Program-made: the position numbers and the translations under genes
The notes under the pieces: model-generated
What the model saw: only the letters and a program-made list of their open reading frames with translations
Told to the model about the DNA's origin: nothing
Database searches by the model: none
Shown here: piece after piece, positions 55,054 through 63,911 of the stretch
Numbering within the stretch: position 1 is the stretch's first letter
Layout of the letters: every line of letters starts with the position of its first letter
DNA from: Actinomycetota bacterium
GTDB lineage: Bacteria > Actinomycetota > Acidimicrobiia > Acidimicrobiales > Iamiaceae
Assembly (NCBI GenBank): GCA_016185275.1
Contig: JACPNX010000013.1
Location: 1-64,000 of the forward strand
DNA: 64,000 bases
Direction: 5' to 3'

Positions 55054-56564
55054 CGGCGCCGGGCGGAGCGAGCGGCTCGGCCGGCCGGAGAGCGACGTCC
55101 TTCGGGCGATCGGGCCCCGGGCACAGGGCCACCGACGCCTCCCGCGCTCGCCGGCCGCTGGTGGTCGTCGGCGACGCGTTGGCCGACCGCGACGTCGACG
55201 GCGTGGTCGAGCGGATCTGCCCGGACGCCCCCGTGCCCGTGGTGTCCGTGCGCGACGGGCGGCTGCGCCCCGGCGGCGCCGCCCTGGCCGCGCTGGTGGC
55301 GGCGCGCACCGGTGACCGGCCGGTGCGCCTGGTGACCGCGCTGGGCGGCGACGACGCCGGCCACGCCGTCGTCGCGCTCCTGCGCGACGCGGGCGTCGAC
55401 GTGGTCGACCTCGGCCTCGCGGGGCCCACACCGCAGAAGGTCCGGGTGCGCAGCGCGGGGCAGTCGCTGGTGCGCCTCGACGTGGGCGACCCGCCTGCGC
55501 CGTGCTCGGAGGGCGACCGCCTCGAGGAGACCGTGCTGGCCGGCGCGGGGGCCGTGCTGGTGGCCGACTACGGCCGCGGGCTGGCGAGCTCGGCACGGGT
55601 CCGGCCCGCGCTGGAGGCGGCAGCGGCTGGTGGCGCGACGCTCGTATGGGATCCGCACGTGCGCGGCGGCGAGCCGGTCCCGGGCTGCCGGCTGGTCACG
55701 CCCAACCGGGTCGAGGCCGAGCACTTCGCCGGGCCGGTGACCGGAGACGGATTGGCGGCGACGACGGCTCGGGCCGCCGCGCTGCGGCAGCGGTGGTCGG
55801 CCCACGCCGTGGCCGTCACCCTCGGCGCATCAGGCGCGCTGCTCTTCGACGGCTCGGGCACTCCCCTCGTCGTGCCGGCCACCGCCGTCGACGGCGACCC
55901 GTGCGGTGCCGGCGACTCGTTCAGCGCCGCGGCCGCGCTCGCGCTGGCCGGTGGCGCGCTGCCGAGCGAGGCGGTGGCCGAGGCCGTCAGGTTCGCGGGG
56001 CACTTCGTCGCTTCCGGAGGCGCGGGCGCGCTCGGCGCTCCCGGCGAGCCCGTAGTGCACCTGGCGCTCGGCCCCGACGCCGCTCCGGGCACCGCCGCCA
56101 CTCCCCCCACGAGCCGCACGAGCCGCACGAGCCGCATGACCGCACCCGTGCGGCCGACGACCGTTGCCACCGGTGGCTGCTTCGACGTCCTGCACGCCGG
56201 ACACGTCGCCACGCTCACGGCGGCCCGAGCGCTCGGCGACCGCCTCGTCGTCCTCATCAACTCCGACCGTTCCGTCCACCGTCGCAAGGGCCCCGGCCGA
56301 CCCCGGCAGAGCGAGCGCGACCGGGCCACGGTGCTGCATGCGCTCGCCTGCGTCGACGACGTCGTCGTGTTCGACGAGGACCTGCCGCTGACCGCCCTGG
56401 ACCGCCTCCGCCCCGACGTGTGGGTAAAGGGCGGCGACTACACGCTCGACGGCCTGCCAGAAGCCGACCTCGTCGCCTCGTGGGGCGGCCAGGTCGTGAT
56501 CGTTCCGTACCTCGAAGGCCGTTCCACCACCCGCATCATCTCGGAGGACCTCCGTGCCCGCTGA
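55050..56564 (+). CDS. HldE-like heptose kinase/nucleotidyltransferase fusion
   Basis: GTG 55050 encodes 504 residues in two domains. The PfkB kinase half holds CPDAPVPVVSV, TPNRVEAEHF and DGDPCGAGDSFSAA with catalytic Asp. After a linker of TSR repeats (DNA 9-mer repeats near 56111-56135) the cytidylyltransferase-like half begins GCFDVLHAGHVATL (HxGH) and ends EGRSTTRIIS. As HldE it phosphorylates heptose 7-phosphate and later adds AMP to heptose 1-phosphate. With the isomerase and HAD phosphatase the pathway to ADP-heptose is complete, except that no HldD epimerase is seen. Confidence 0.9.
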   Translation: MTAPGGASGSAGRRATSFGRSGPGHRATDASRARRPLVVVGDALADRDVDGVVERICPDAPVPVVSVRDGRLRPGGAALAALVAARTGDRPVRLVTALGGDDAGHAVVALLRDAGVDVVDLGLAGPTPQKVRVRSAGQSLVRLDVGDPPAPCSEGDRLEETVLAGAGAVLVADYGRGLASSARVRPALEAAAAGGATLVWDPHVRGGEPVPGCRLVTPNRVEAEHFAGPVTGDGLAATTARAAALRQRWSAHAVAVTLGASGALLFDGSGTPLVVPATAVDGDPCGAGDSFSAAAALALAGGALPSEAVAEAVRFAGHFVASGGAGALGAPGEPVVHLALGPDAAPGTAATPPTSRTSRTSRMTAPVRPTTVATGGCFDVLHAGHVATLTAARALGDRLVVLINSDRSVHRRKGPGRPRQSERDRATVLHALACVDDVVVFDEDLPLTALDRLRPDVWVKGGDYTLDGLPEADLVASWGGQVVIVPYLEGRSTTRIISEDLRAR

Positions 56565-57264
56565 CGCCACGCCGCAACCACTGGCCGGCACGACCGCGAT
56601 CGTCACCGGCGGATCGTCGGGTCTCGGCGCCGCCGTCGCGGCCGCGGTGGCCGCCGCGGGAGCAACCCCCGTGGTGCTCGACGTGCGTCCGCCCGCTGCC
56701 GACCACCCGTTCGAAAAGGTCGACCTCGCCGACGGCGCGGCGGCCGAGGAGGTGGTGCGCGCCGTGATCGCCGAACGGGGTGGGATCGACGCCGTGGTGA
56801 CCTGCGCGGGCATCGACGTGCCCGCCCCGCTCGAGGCCCTCGACCGTGAGGACTGTGAGCGCATCGTCAAGGTGAACCTGTTCGGCACCGCAGCGGTGGT
56901 CCGGGCCGCGCTGCCGGCGCTGGCCGAGCGCCGCGGCAAGGTGGTCACCGTCGCTTCGACGCTCGGGCACCGCGTTGCCGGGGACGCCACCGCCTACTGC
57001 GCCAGCAAGTTCGGCGTCGTCGGCTTCACCCGGGCGCTGCAGGCGGAGGTGAAGGGGCGCGTCGGCGTCACGCTGCTCACGCCCGGCGGCATGCACACAG
57101 CCTTCTTCGACGAGCGCGACGAGCAGTACAAGCCGGGTCCCGACGCCCGCCTGAGCGACCCCGCCGACGTCGCCGCCACCGTCGTGTTCGCCCTCACCCG
57201 TCCAGAAGGGTGCGAGGTGAAGGAGCTTGTCGTCACCAGCCCCTGGGAGACGTCCTGGCCGTGA
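56554..57264 (+). CDS. Short-chain dehydrogenase/reductase
   Basis: GTG 56554 overlaps the kinase gene by 11 bp; 236 residues. The Rossmann motif is TGGSSGLGAAVA and the catalytic tetrad region is VASTLGHR...YCASKFG. It is a classical SDR, not an extended HldD-type epimerase. A role in modifying a nucleotide-sugar or the glycan is likely from position, but could also be unrelated. The substrate is unknown. Confidence 0.85.
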   Translation: MPADATPQPLAGTTAIVTGGSSGLGAAVAAAVAAAGATPVVLDVRPPAADHPFEKVDLADGAAAEEVVRAVIAERGGIDAVVTCAGIDVPAPLEALDREDCERIVKVNLFGTAAVVRAALPALAERRGKVVTVASTLGHRVAGDATAYCASKFGVVGFTRALQAEVKGRVGVTLLTPGGMHTAFFDERDEQYKPGPDARLSDPADVAATVVFALTRPEGCEVKELVVTSPWETSWP

Positions 57265-58271
57265 CCGCGGCCGGGGGGCGGCCGCGGCTGCTCGTGCTGC
57301 GGGCGCTCGGACTCGGTGATCTCCTCACCGGCGTGCCGGCGTTGCGGGGGCTGCGCCGGGCCTTTCCCGAGCACGAGGTGGTGCTCGCCGGGCCGGCGGC
57401 GCTGCGCGAGCTCGCCCTGTCGACCGGTGCCGTGGACGACCTTCTGGCGGTCGGACCGCTCGATCCGCTGCCGGCCGAGGAGGAGGGCGCGGACGTCGCG
57501 GTGAACCTGCACGGTCAGGGTCCCGACTCGAGCCGGCTGCTCGTCGCCGCACGGCCCCGGCGGCTGGTGGCCTTCGCCCACGTGCAGGTGCCGGCGACAC
57601 GAGGCGGACCCGCGTGGGTCGCCGGCGAACACGAGGTCGACCGGTGGTGCCGGCTCGTGGCGTCGGTCGGCGCACCGGCCGACCCGACCGATCTGCGCCT
57701 GACGCTGCCGCGGGAGCGCTCGGCCGCGAACGGCGCGGTCGTCGTGCACGTCGGCGCCGCCAGCGGGGCGCGGCGCTGGCCGGCGGAGCGGTGGGCGGCC
57801 GTGGTGCGTGCGCTCACCCGGGGCGACGGCGCCCTCGACCCCGAGGCCGTCGTCCTGACGGGATCCGACGCCGAGGCGCCACTGGTGGAAGCGGTCCTCG
57901 AGCGGGCGGGTCGTCCACCGCTGGCGCGGTCGGTGGCCGGCTGCACCGGGTTGCTCGAGCTGCTGGCGTTGGTGGCCGGGGCCCGTCTCGTGCTGTGCGG
58001 GGACACCGGCGTCGCTCACCTCGCGACCGCGGCGGGCACGCCCTCGGTCGTGCTGTTCGGACCGACCGCACCCGCGCGCTGGGGCCCCCGGGCGGGCGGG
58101 CCGCACACCGTGCTGTGGGCCGGCCGGGTGGGCGACCCGCACGGCGCCGAACCCGACCCGGGTCTGTGCGAGATCACCGTCGAGCAGGTGCTCGACGCAG
58201 CACGGGCCCGGCTCCGTGACCAACCGGGCCAGCCGGCGCAGGAGACGGCGGGAGGCGCCCCTTCCCGCTGA
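57261..58271 (+). CDS. Family 9 glycosyltransferase (heptosyltransferase-like)
   Basis: GTG 57261 in a GTGA overlap encodes 336 residues. LLVLRALGLGDLLTGVPALRGLRRAFP is the classic GT9 N-terminus, and LCGDTGVAHLATAAGTPSVVLFGPT the ADP-heptose-binding signature. It closes the operon. With the GT9 at 50977 it gives two predicted heptose additions. Confidence 0.9.
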   Translation: MTAAGGRPRLLVLRALGLGDLLTGVPALRGLRRAFPEHEVVLAGPAALRELALSTGAVDDLLAVGPLDPLPAEEEGADVAVNLHGQGPDSSRLLVAARPRRLVAFAHVQVPATRGGPAWVAGEHEVDRWCRLVASVGAPADPTDLRLTLPRERSAANGAVVVHVGAASGARRWPAERWAAVVRALTRGDGALDPEAVVLTGSDAEAPLVEAVLERAGRPPLARSVAGCTGLLELLALVAGARLVLCGDTGVAHLATAAGTPSVVLFGPTAPARWGPRAGGPHTVLWAGRVGDPHGAEPDPGLCEITVEQVLDAARARLRDQPGQPAQETAGGAPSR

Positions 58272-58285
58272 GCAGCCCCCGCTGA

Positions 58286-58486
58286 TCAGCCCCGCTGATC
58301 GTCGGGGTGACCGGCCTGGTAGCGGTCTTCACCGTCGGCGCGCTCGTCGAAGGTGCGCTCGGCCTCGGCCATGTCACCGCCGGACTCGGCCACGGCCTGG
58401 TCGGCCACCTCGGCGTCCCGCTCGGCGTTCTGCCCGAACTAGTCGTCGACGGTGGAGTTCTCGGGCTCGGTGATCTCGTCGGCCAT
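58286..58486 (-). pseudogene. Small acidic protein with a nonsense codon
   Basis: ATG 58486 gives MADEITEPENSTVDD, then TAG (58441-58439), and the same frame continues FGQNAERDAEVADQAVAES...AERTFDERADG to a stop at 58286. The sequence around the break reads as VDD-W-FGQ in comparable small actinobacterial proteins, so a Trp TGG probably became TAG. Without the stop it would be a 66-residue acidic protein of unknown function. Confidence 0.5.
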
Positions 58487-58608
58487 CGCCACTCTTCTCC
58501 TGCGCTCGGGATCCTCGGCGCCTCCCTTACCCAGCGGGGCGTGACGGAGGACCCGGGAGCGCCAGGAACGAACCCGCCACCGCCACGCCCGGCCGGCTCC
58601 GGCCTGGC

Positions 58609-59619
58609 TCACGAGGCCCGCTCGAGCGCGTCGACGAGCTCGTCCCTGGTCATCTTGGAACGGCCGGCGACGTCGCCCTCCTTGGCCTGCTCGAGCAGCT
58701 CGTCCTTCGACATGGCCGCGTAGTCCTTGCCGTGTCTGCCGGAGCGTGCGGGCGTCGACCCCTTCGACGTGGAACCCTTCGACGTGGAAGCCTTCGACGT
58801 GGAATCCTTCGATCTCGAAGCATTCGGTCTGCGGCCCTGGCGTGCCGCTTCCACGCTGGCTTGCAGCGCGGCCATGAGGTCGACGACCTCGGCCTGCGGC
58901 TCCTCCTCTTCGACCACGACGTCCTTGCCCTTGGCCTTGGCCTCGATGAGGTCCAGCACCCGCTCGCGGTACGTGTCCCTGTACCGCTCGGGGTCCCACT
59001 CGGAGGTGAGGGAGTCCACGAGCTGGCGGGCCGCCGCGCGCTCGCGTTCGGTGACGCCCGCCGTGCGCGAAGCGGCTTCGACGCCCTCGATGGCCTTGGC
59101 GTCGCGGATCTCGTCGGCGAAGTACATCGTCTCGAGCACGAGCGTGTCCGACGTCGGCCGCAGGGCCGCGAGGTACTGCTTCGAGCGCATCACGAAGCGG
59201 GCGATGCCCACCCGCCCTGCGTCCTCCAGCGCCGACCGCAGCAGCGCGAAGGTCTTGGTGGCCGGCTCGTCAGCGGGGGCGAGGTAGTAGGTGGTGCGGA
59301 AGTAGATCGGGTCGATGTCCTCGAGGTCGACGAAGTCCTCGATGTCGATGGTGCGGCTGCGACCGGGGGCGACGGAGTCCAACTCGTCGGGACTGACGAT
59401 CACGTACTTGCCCTTCGACAGCTCGTAGCCCTTCACGATCTTGTCGTAGGGCACCTCCTCGCCCGAGTCGGCCGAGACGCGCTGGTGGCGGATGCGGGCT
59501 CCCGTGCCCTCCTCCATCTCATGGAAGTGGACCTCCTTGTCCTCGGTGGCGCTGTAGAGCTTCACCGGGACGTTGACGAGCCCGAAGCTGATCGACCCGG
59601 TCCAGATCGCCCGTGCCAT
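58609..59619 (-). CDS. ku: Ku, non-homologous end-joining protein
   Basis: ATG 59619 encodes 336 residues. The bacterial Ku core is unmistakable: IWTGSISFGLVNVPVKLYSA, then VPYDKIVKGYELSKGKYV and FRTTYYLAP. The C-terminus is extended by an STSKGSTSKGST repeat (DNA 15-mer repeats at about 58768-58815) and a SAP/LEM-like helical motif MSKDELLEQAKEGDVAGRSK, thought to help DNA binding and ligase recruitment. Ku rings thread onto broken ends and recruit LigD, which is not in the window. Confidence 0.97.
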   Translation of the reverse strand: MARAIWTGSISFGLVNVPVKLYSATEDKEVHFHEMEEGTGARIRHQRVSADSGEEVPYDKIVKGYELSKGKYVIVSPDELDSVAPGRSRTIDIEDFVDLEDIDPIYFRTTYYLAPADEPATKTFALLRSALEDAGRVGIARFVMRSKQYLAALRPTSDTLVLETMYFADEIRDAKAIEGVEAASRTAGVTERERAAARQLVDSLTSEWDPERYRDTYRERVLDLIEAKAKGKDVVVEEEEPQAEVVDLMAALQASVEAARQGRRPNASRSKDSTSKASTSKGSTSKGSTPARSGRHGKDYAAMSKDELLEQAKEGDVAGRSKMTRDELVDALERAS

Positions 59620-59815
59620 GCGGTTCTCCGTTCCCCTCGGCCGAGCGCATCATGCCCGCCGGCCGTGCGGCAGGCTGGCGCCATGGCCGATGGCGACCCG
59701 CTCGACGACGCTGCACGGCACCGTTCCCGGCCGGGGCCGCGCCCAGGCACCGGGACGGCGGCGTAGGCGGCAACCGGAAGGAGCGGGTCGGCCTCCGACG
59801 GGGAAGGAGGGCGCC

Positions 59816-61489
59816 GTGCCGACGAGCCCGGCCCCGCCGCCCACCGACGTCGACGAGGCGGCGGACCGCCTCGGGATCGAGCAGCTGCGCCCGGCACAGC
59901 GCCAGGCCATCGGCGCCCTGCTCGACGGGCGGGACGCTCTCGTCGTGCTGCCCACCGGCGCCGGCAAGTCGGCGATCTACCAGGTTGCGGGCGCGCTGCT
60001 CGACGGCCCGACGGTCGTCGTGTCGCCGTTGATCTCCCTCCAGGAGGACCAGCGGGCGGCCCTCGCCGACGCCCGCCTCGGCGAGGCGGAGGCGCTGCAC
60101 TCGTTGCTGACCGAGGCCGACCAGGCGGCCGTGCTCGACGGCGTGGCGGGCGGGACGATCCGCTACCTGTTCCTCGCCCCCGAGCAGCTGCTCGACGAGG
60201 ACGTGCTCGGGCGGTTGGCGGCGGCGCGGCCCGGACTCGTCGTCGTCGACGAGGCCCACCTGGTGACGGCGTGGGGTGACGGCTTCCGCCCGGCGTTTCT
60301 CGCCATCGGCCTCCTGACCACCCGCCTCGGGAGGCCTCCCGTGCTGGCCCTCACGGCGAGCGCCTCGCCCCCCGTGCGCACCGAGCTGGACCAGCGCCTC
60401 GGGCTGGCCGACCCGGAGGTCGTCGTGGCCGGCGTCGAACGACCCAACATCCACCTGGGCGCGAGCCGCGTCGACGACGAGGCGGACGTGCCCGGCGCCC
60501 TCGCCGGACTGGCCGCCGATCTCGACGGCACCGGACTCGTGTACGTGGCGCGGCGCAAGGATGCCGAGCATCTCGCGCGGGTGCTCGGCCGGCCGACGCG
60601 CCCCGCGCTCGCCTACCACGGCGGGCTGGGCCGCTCGGCGCGCATCGCCGTGCACGAGCGGTTCGGAAGCGACGAGCCGTGCGTCGTCGTCGCCACCAGC
60701 GCGTTCGGCCTCGGGATCGACAAGCCGGACGTGCGCTTCGTCCTGCACGCCGAGCCACCCGAGACGGTGGACGCCTGGTACCAGGAGGTCGGTCGAGCCG
60801 GCCGCGACGGGGCGCCCGCCACGGCGCGCCTGCTCAGCATCGCCGGCGCCCGGAGCCGGCGGGCGTTCGCAGCCGGCGCGCGGAGCAGCTCGCCGGCGCT
60901 GGCCGCGCGCGTCCACGCCGCGCTGGAGACCGCGCCCGCCCCGCTGCCGCTCGCCGTGGCCACCCGGGGCACCAGGGCCAGCCTCGCCCGAGCGATGCAG
61001 GCCGTGCAGGACCTCGACGCGGTCGGTGCCGTGCGGGTGACTGCAGCGGGTCTGTTGGTCGAGCCGCACGGTCCGCGAGGTGCGGACCTGCTGGCGGCGC
61101 TCGAGGGGCGGGCCGCGCAGCGGCGCGACCGGCGGCGCACCGAAGCCCGGGTGCTCGAGCAGGTGCTCGAGGGCGCGGCGTGCCTGTGGCAGGCGATCTG
61201 CGGCTACCTCGGTGACCCCCGGTCCGAGCGGTGCGGCCACTGTGATCGCTGCGACGAGACGGCGCGGGAGCCGGACGCTGGGGGCTCGCCGGCCGAGGGC
61301 GCGGTCGCTTCGTCGCGTGCTCCGGCGTACGCACCGGGCGCCCGGCTGAAGCACAGGGAGTTCGGCGCGGGCACCGTCATCGAGCACCACGACGACGTGA
61401 TCATGGTGGCCTTCGAGGAGGCCGGCTACCGGTCCCTCGCCGTCGAACTGCTGGAGGACGGCGACCTGCTGGAGGAGGCGGGGGGGTAG
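59816..61489 (+). CDS. RecQ-family ATP-dependent DNA helicase
   Basis: GTG 59816 follows GGAAGGAGGG; 557 residues. Motifs are LPTGAGKSAIYQV (Walker A), VVVDEAHLVTAWG (DEAH), LALTASASPPV, TSAFGLGIDKPDVRFVLH and QEVGRAGRDGAPA. The zinc-binding Cys cluster GYLGDPRSERCGHCDRC follows, and the C-terminus ends in a small beta-rich domain (LKHREFGAGTVIEHHDDVIMVAFEEAG) common to actinobacterial RecQ. It unwinds 3'-5' in repair and fork processing. It is divergent from ku, a fitting repair neighbourhood. Confidence 0.9.
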   Translation: MPTSPAPPPTDVDEAADRLGIEQLRPAQRQAIGALLDGRDALVVLPTGAGKSAIYQVAGALLDGPTVVVSPLISLQEDQRAALADARLGEAEALHSLLTEADQAAVLDGVAGGTIRYLFLAPEQLLDEDVLGRLAAARPGLVVVDEAHLVTAWGDGFRPAFLAIGLLTTRLGRPPVLALTASASPPVRTELDQRLGLADPEVVVAGVERPNIHLGASRVDDEADVPGALAGLAADLDGTGLVYVARRKDAEHLARVLGRPTRPALAYHGGLGRSARIAVHERFGSDEPCVVVATSAFGLGIDKPDVRFVLHAEPPETVDAWYQEVGRAGRDGAPATARLLSIAGARSRRAFAAGARSSSPALAARVHAALETAPAPLPLAVATRGTRASLARAMQAVQDLDAVGAVRVTAAGLLVEPHGPRGADLLAALEGRAAQRRDRRRTEARVLEQVLEGAACLWQAICGYLGDPRSERCGHCDRCDETAREPDAGGSPAEGAVASSRAPAYAPGARLKHREFGAGTVIEHHDDVIMVAFEEAGYRSLAVELLEDGDLLEEAGG

Positions 61490-61498
61490 GGCAGCGCC

Positions 61499-61747
61499 AT
61501 GGCCGACCACGAGCGCGACGACGCACCCCCGGACCACACCGTCCTCACCGGCGAGGAGGAGGCCGACCCCGACGGCGGAGGGACGCAGGGCGACGGCCCG
61601 ATCGACCGGATGCGGGGCACCGGCGTGGGCCTGGAAGACCCGAACATCGTCGGCGACGTCGGACCCACCGACGTGGCTCCGGGTGCCGATCCCGAGCCGC
61701 TCGTCGTCGAGGCGGACGAGGGCGAGGACCCGCACGCCGTCGTGTGA
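61499..61747 (+). CDS. Small acidic hypothetical protein
   Basis: ATG 61499, 9 bp after the helicase gene, encodes 82 residues rich in Asp, Glu, Gly and Pro (HERDDAPPDHTVLTGEEEAD, VGDVGPTDVAPG). It lacks any fold motif and is probably intrinsically disordered. It is likely co-transcribed with recQ. No homologue is recalled. Confidence 0.5.
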   Translation: MADHERDDAPPDHTVLTGEEEADPDGGGTQGDGPIDRMRGTGVGLEDPNIVGDVGPTDVAPGADPEPLVVEADEGEDPHAVV

Positions 61748-61833
61748 GCTCTGGATGCGCCGCCCGGTTCGACGAGGTCGGCAGGGCTGGCCTCCGGACC
61801 GGGGCGCGGCGTGCGGAAGGAACCGAGGACCGC

Positions 61834-62382
61834 TCAGCCGGGATGGACGTCCGCGTGCCAACGTCCGGTGAGGGAGAGCGGGCACAGGGCAGCGACCGCT
61901 TCGAGCAACCAGTCGAGGACGTCGACCGGGGCGGCGGCGGCCGGCGCGTCGATCACCACGCCGGTGCGCGGGTGGTCCTGCACCACCCGCCACCCCTCCG
62001 GCACGACGGTGCCGGCGTCGGCCAGCCGGCGCAGCGCCTTGGGACCGGTGCCGTGCTCGATGCCGATGCGGGCGGGGCGCTGGGACCGGGCCGGCGGCGT
62101 CCACGTGGCCATGGGGATGCCGGGGCCGCGCGACGTGAACAGCGTCCGGTACACGTTGGTGGCCGCGTCCGACAGGCCGTACCGGTGACGGTCGGGCGCC
62201 ACGCCCGCGACGCCCGCGTCGCCACCGGTTCCCCCGTCGACCGGTTCCGGCTCCTCGTCGCCCTCGACCTCGGGCTGCACGTTGAGCCAGCCCCGCCCGC
62301 CCCGGCTCATGACCTCCATGCGAGCGACGAGCGCTGCGGTGTCGTCGACGGAGAACTCGATGTGCTCGACGGGCTCGCTCAC
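61834..62382 (-). CDS. Uncharacterised protein coupled to amine oxidase
   Basis: GTG 62382 overlaps the amine-oxidase stop by 4 bp (GTGA), so the two are coupled. The 182 residues start PVEHIEFSVDDTAALVARM, pass through an acidic linker (EGDEEPEPVDGGTGGD), then RYGLSDAATNVYRTLFTSRG, and end LDWLLEAVAALCPLSLTGRW. No family is recognised. Confidence 0.6.
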   Translation of the reverse strand: MSEPVEHIEFSVDDTAALVARMEVMSRGGRGWLNVQPEVEGDEEPEPVDGGTGGDAGVAGVAPDRHRYGLSDAATNVYRTLFTSRGPGIPMATWTPPARSQRPARIGIEHGTGPKALRRLADAGTVVPEGWRVVQDHPRTGVVIDAPAAAAPVDVLDWLLEAVAALCPLSLTGRWHADVHPG

Positions 62383-63911
62383 GGATCCCGCACACCGTCG
62401 CCGCGACCCGGACCGTCGCCCGAACCGAGCGGCCCCGGCTCGGCCGGCTCGGCCGGCAGGGTCGACGGAGCCGGCTCGGTCGGCGGCCCCGGCTCCGTCG
62501 GCAGCGCCGCCTCGGCGGCCGCCTGCTCGTCCGCCAGCGCCGCGGTCACCTCGGCGGCCACCCGCTCGCCGCTGCGCACCGCCCCGTCCATGTAGCCGTT
62601 GCCCACGCCGGCGGTCTCCGTGCCTGCCCAGTGGATGCGCCCGCACGGTTCCCGCAGCGAGGGGCCGTACCTCGTCCACACTCCGGGAGCGAGGTGGCCG
62701 CCGTAGCAGCCGCGGGTCCACGGCTCCTGGCACCAGTCGAGCTCGACCCACTCGGCGGGGGCGCGGGCCCGGTCGCCGAACAGGTCGACCAGGCACTCCA
62801 GCACGAGGGCGCGCCGGGCGCTCGGAGCGATGCGGGCCGCTCGCCGGGCATGGTCGCCCTCCAGGAAGGCGACCAGGACGCCTGGCGTCCCCTCGGGTGG
62901 GCTCGAGTCGAACACGACGCTGACCGCGTGGTCCATCGAGGCCGCCTGACCCGACAGGCCGTCGGCCCTCCAGAAGGGCTCGTCGTAGCGCGCCAGGCAC
63001 TTGATGACCGCACCCATGGGGACCTGTTGGGTGAGCTGGTCGCGATCCCCGGGGAGCGGCGGCCGGTAGTCGATGCGGCCGGCCAGAGCCGGTGGCACGG
63101 CGACGACCGCTCGGCGGGCGACGACGACCCCGCCGTCGTGGACGACCACCACGCCGCCCTCGTCCTGCTCGATCCGGCGCACCGCGCAGCCGAGGCGCAG
63201 GACGGTCGGGCCGAGGACCTCTGCGACCCGTTCGGCGACCGTGGCGGCGCCGCCGACGAAGCGATCCTGCTGGGCGCCGTCGGCCGTGGCGAGGAGGCGT
63301 TCGAAGCCTCCGCCGGCAGCCGTGTAGAAGAGGAAGTGCAGCAGCGAGATCTCGTCGGGCTCGGCTGCGAAGACCGCTTCGGTGGCCGTCTGGTAGAAGC
63401 CCCGGCCCGCCGCGGAGTGCACGGCCCGGCGGATCCAGGACCCGAAGGTCTCACCGTCCCAACGCTCCGCCTTGTCGGCCTTCCACGGCGCCTCGAGGGG
63501 CACGGCGCGGGCCATGCGATCGAGCATCGCTGAGGCGAGGCCGATCTCGGCCAGCGCCGCCTTGGGCAGGCCGAGGGTGCGGTCCGTGTAGCGGACCACC
63601 TTGCCGCCCACCGCGGTGAGGTGCTCGCCGTCGTCGTGGGTGGGAAACGTCGCCACGCCGTGGGCTTCGGCCAGGGCCAGGATCCGGTCCTGGCCCGGCC
63701 CGACCCACTGGCCCCCGAGGTCGGCGACGGTCCCGTCGGCGAACGTGTGGTTCACCACCCGCCCGCCGACCCGGTCCCTGGCCTCGAGCACGATCACCGA
63801 CTGCCCGGCGCTCATGAGCTGCCACGCCGCGGTGAGCCCCGCCAGGCCCGCGCCGACCACCGCCACGTCGACCTCGACACCCTCCCTCGGCACGGGCAGG
63901 GTTCCTACCAC
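62379..63911 (-). CDS. Flavin monoamine oxidase family protein
   Basis: GTG 63911 encodes 510 residues. The FAD-binding VDVAVVGAGLAGLTAAWQL and the GGxxxxxxRG-like VLEARDRVGGRV are N-terminal, and GRIHWAGTETAGVGNGYMDGAVRSG at 62.6 kb is the C-terminal FAD motif. It resembles monoamine oxidases and related amine-oxidising flavoproteins that release aldehyde, ammonia and peroxide. A Pro/Glu-rich tail (EPGPPTEPAPSTLPAEPAEPG) extends the C-terminus. The substrate is unknown. Confidence 0.9.
   Translation of the reverse strand: MVGTLPVPREGVEVDVAVVGAGLAGLTAAWQLMSAGQSVIVLEARDRVGGRVVNHTFADGTVADLGGQWVGPGQDRILALAEAHGVATFPTHDDGEHLTAVGGKVVRYTDRTLGLPKAALAEIGLASAMLDRMARAVPLEAPWKADKAERWDGETFGSWIRRAVHSAAGRGFYQTATEAVFAAEPDEISLLHFLFYTAAGGGFERLLATADGAQQDRFVGGAATVAERVAEVLGPTVLRLGCAVRRIEQDEGGVVVVHDGGVVVARRAVVAVPPALAGRIDYRPPLPGDRDQLTQQVPMGAVIKCLARYDEPFWRADGLSGQAASMDHAVSVVFDSSPPEGTPGVLVAFLEGDHARRAARIAPSARRALVLECLVDLFGDRARAPAEWVELDWCQEPWTRGCYGGHLAPGVWTRYGPSLREPCGRIHWAGTETAGVGNGYMDGAVRSGERVAAEVTAALADEQAAAEAALPTEPGPPTEPAPSTLPAEPAEPGPLGSGDGPGRGDGVRDP

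Noticed and set aside
58307-58723. 138-residue plus-strand frame after the GT9 gene
   Set aside because: It is antisense to the small acidic protein and to the Ku C-terminus, and shows only low-complexity sequence.
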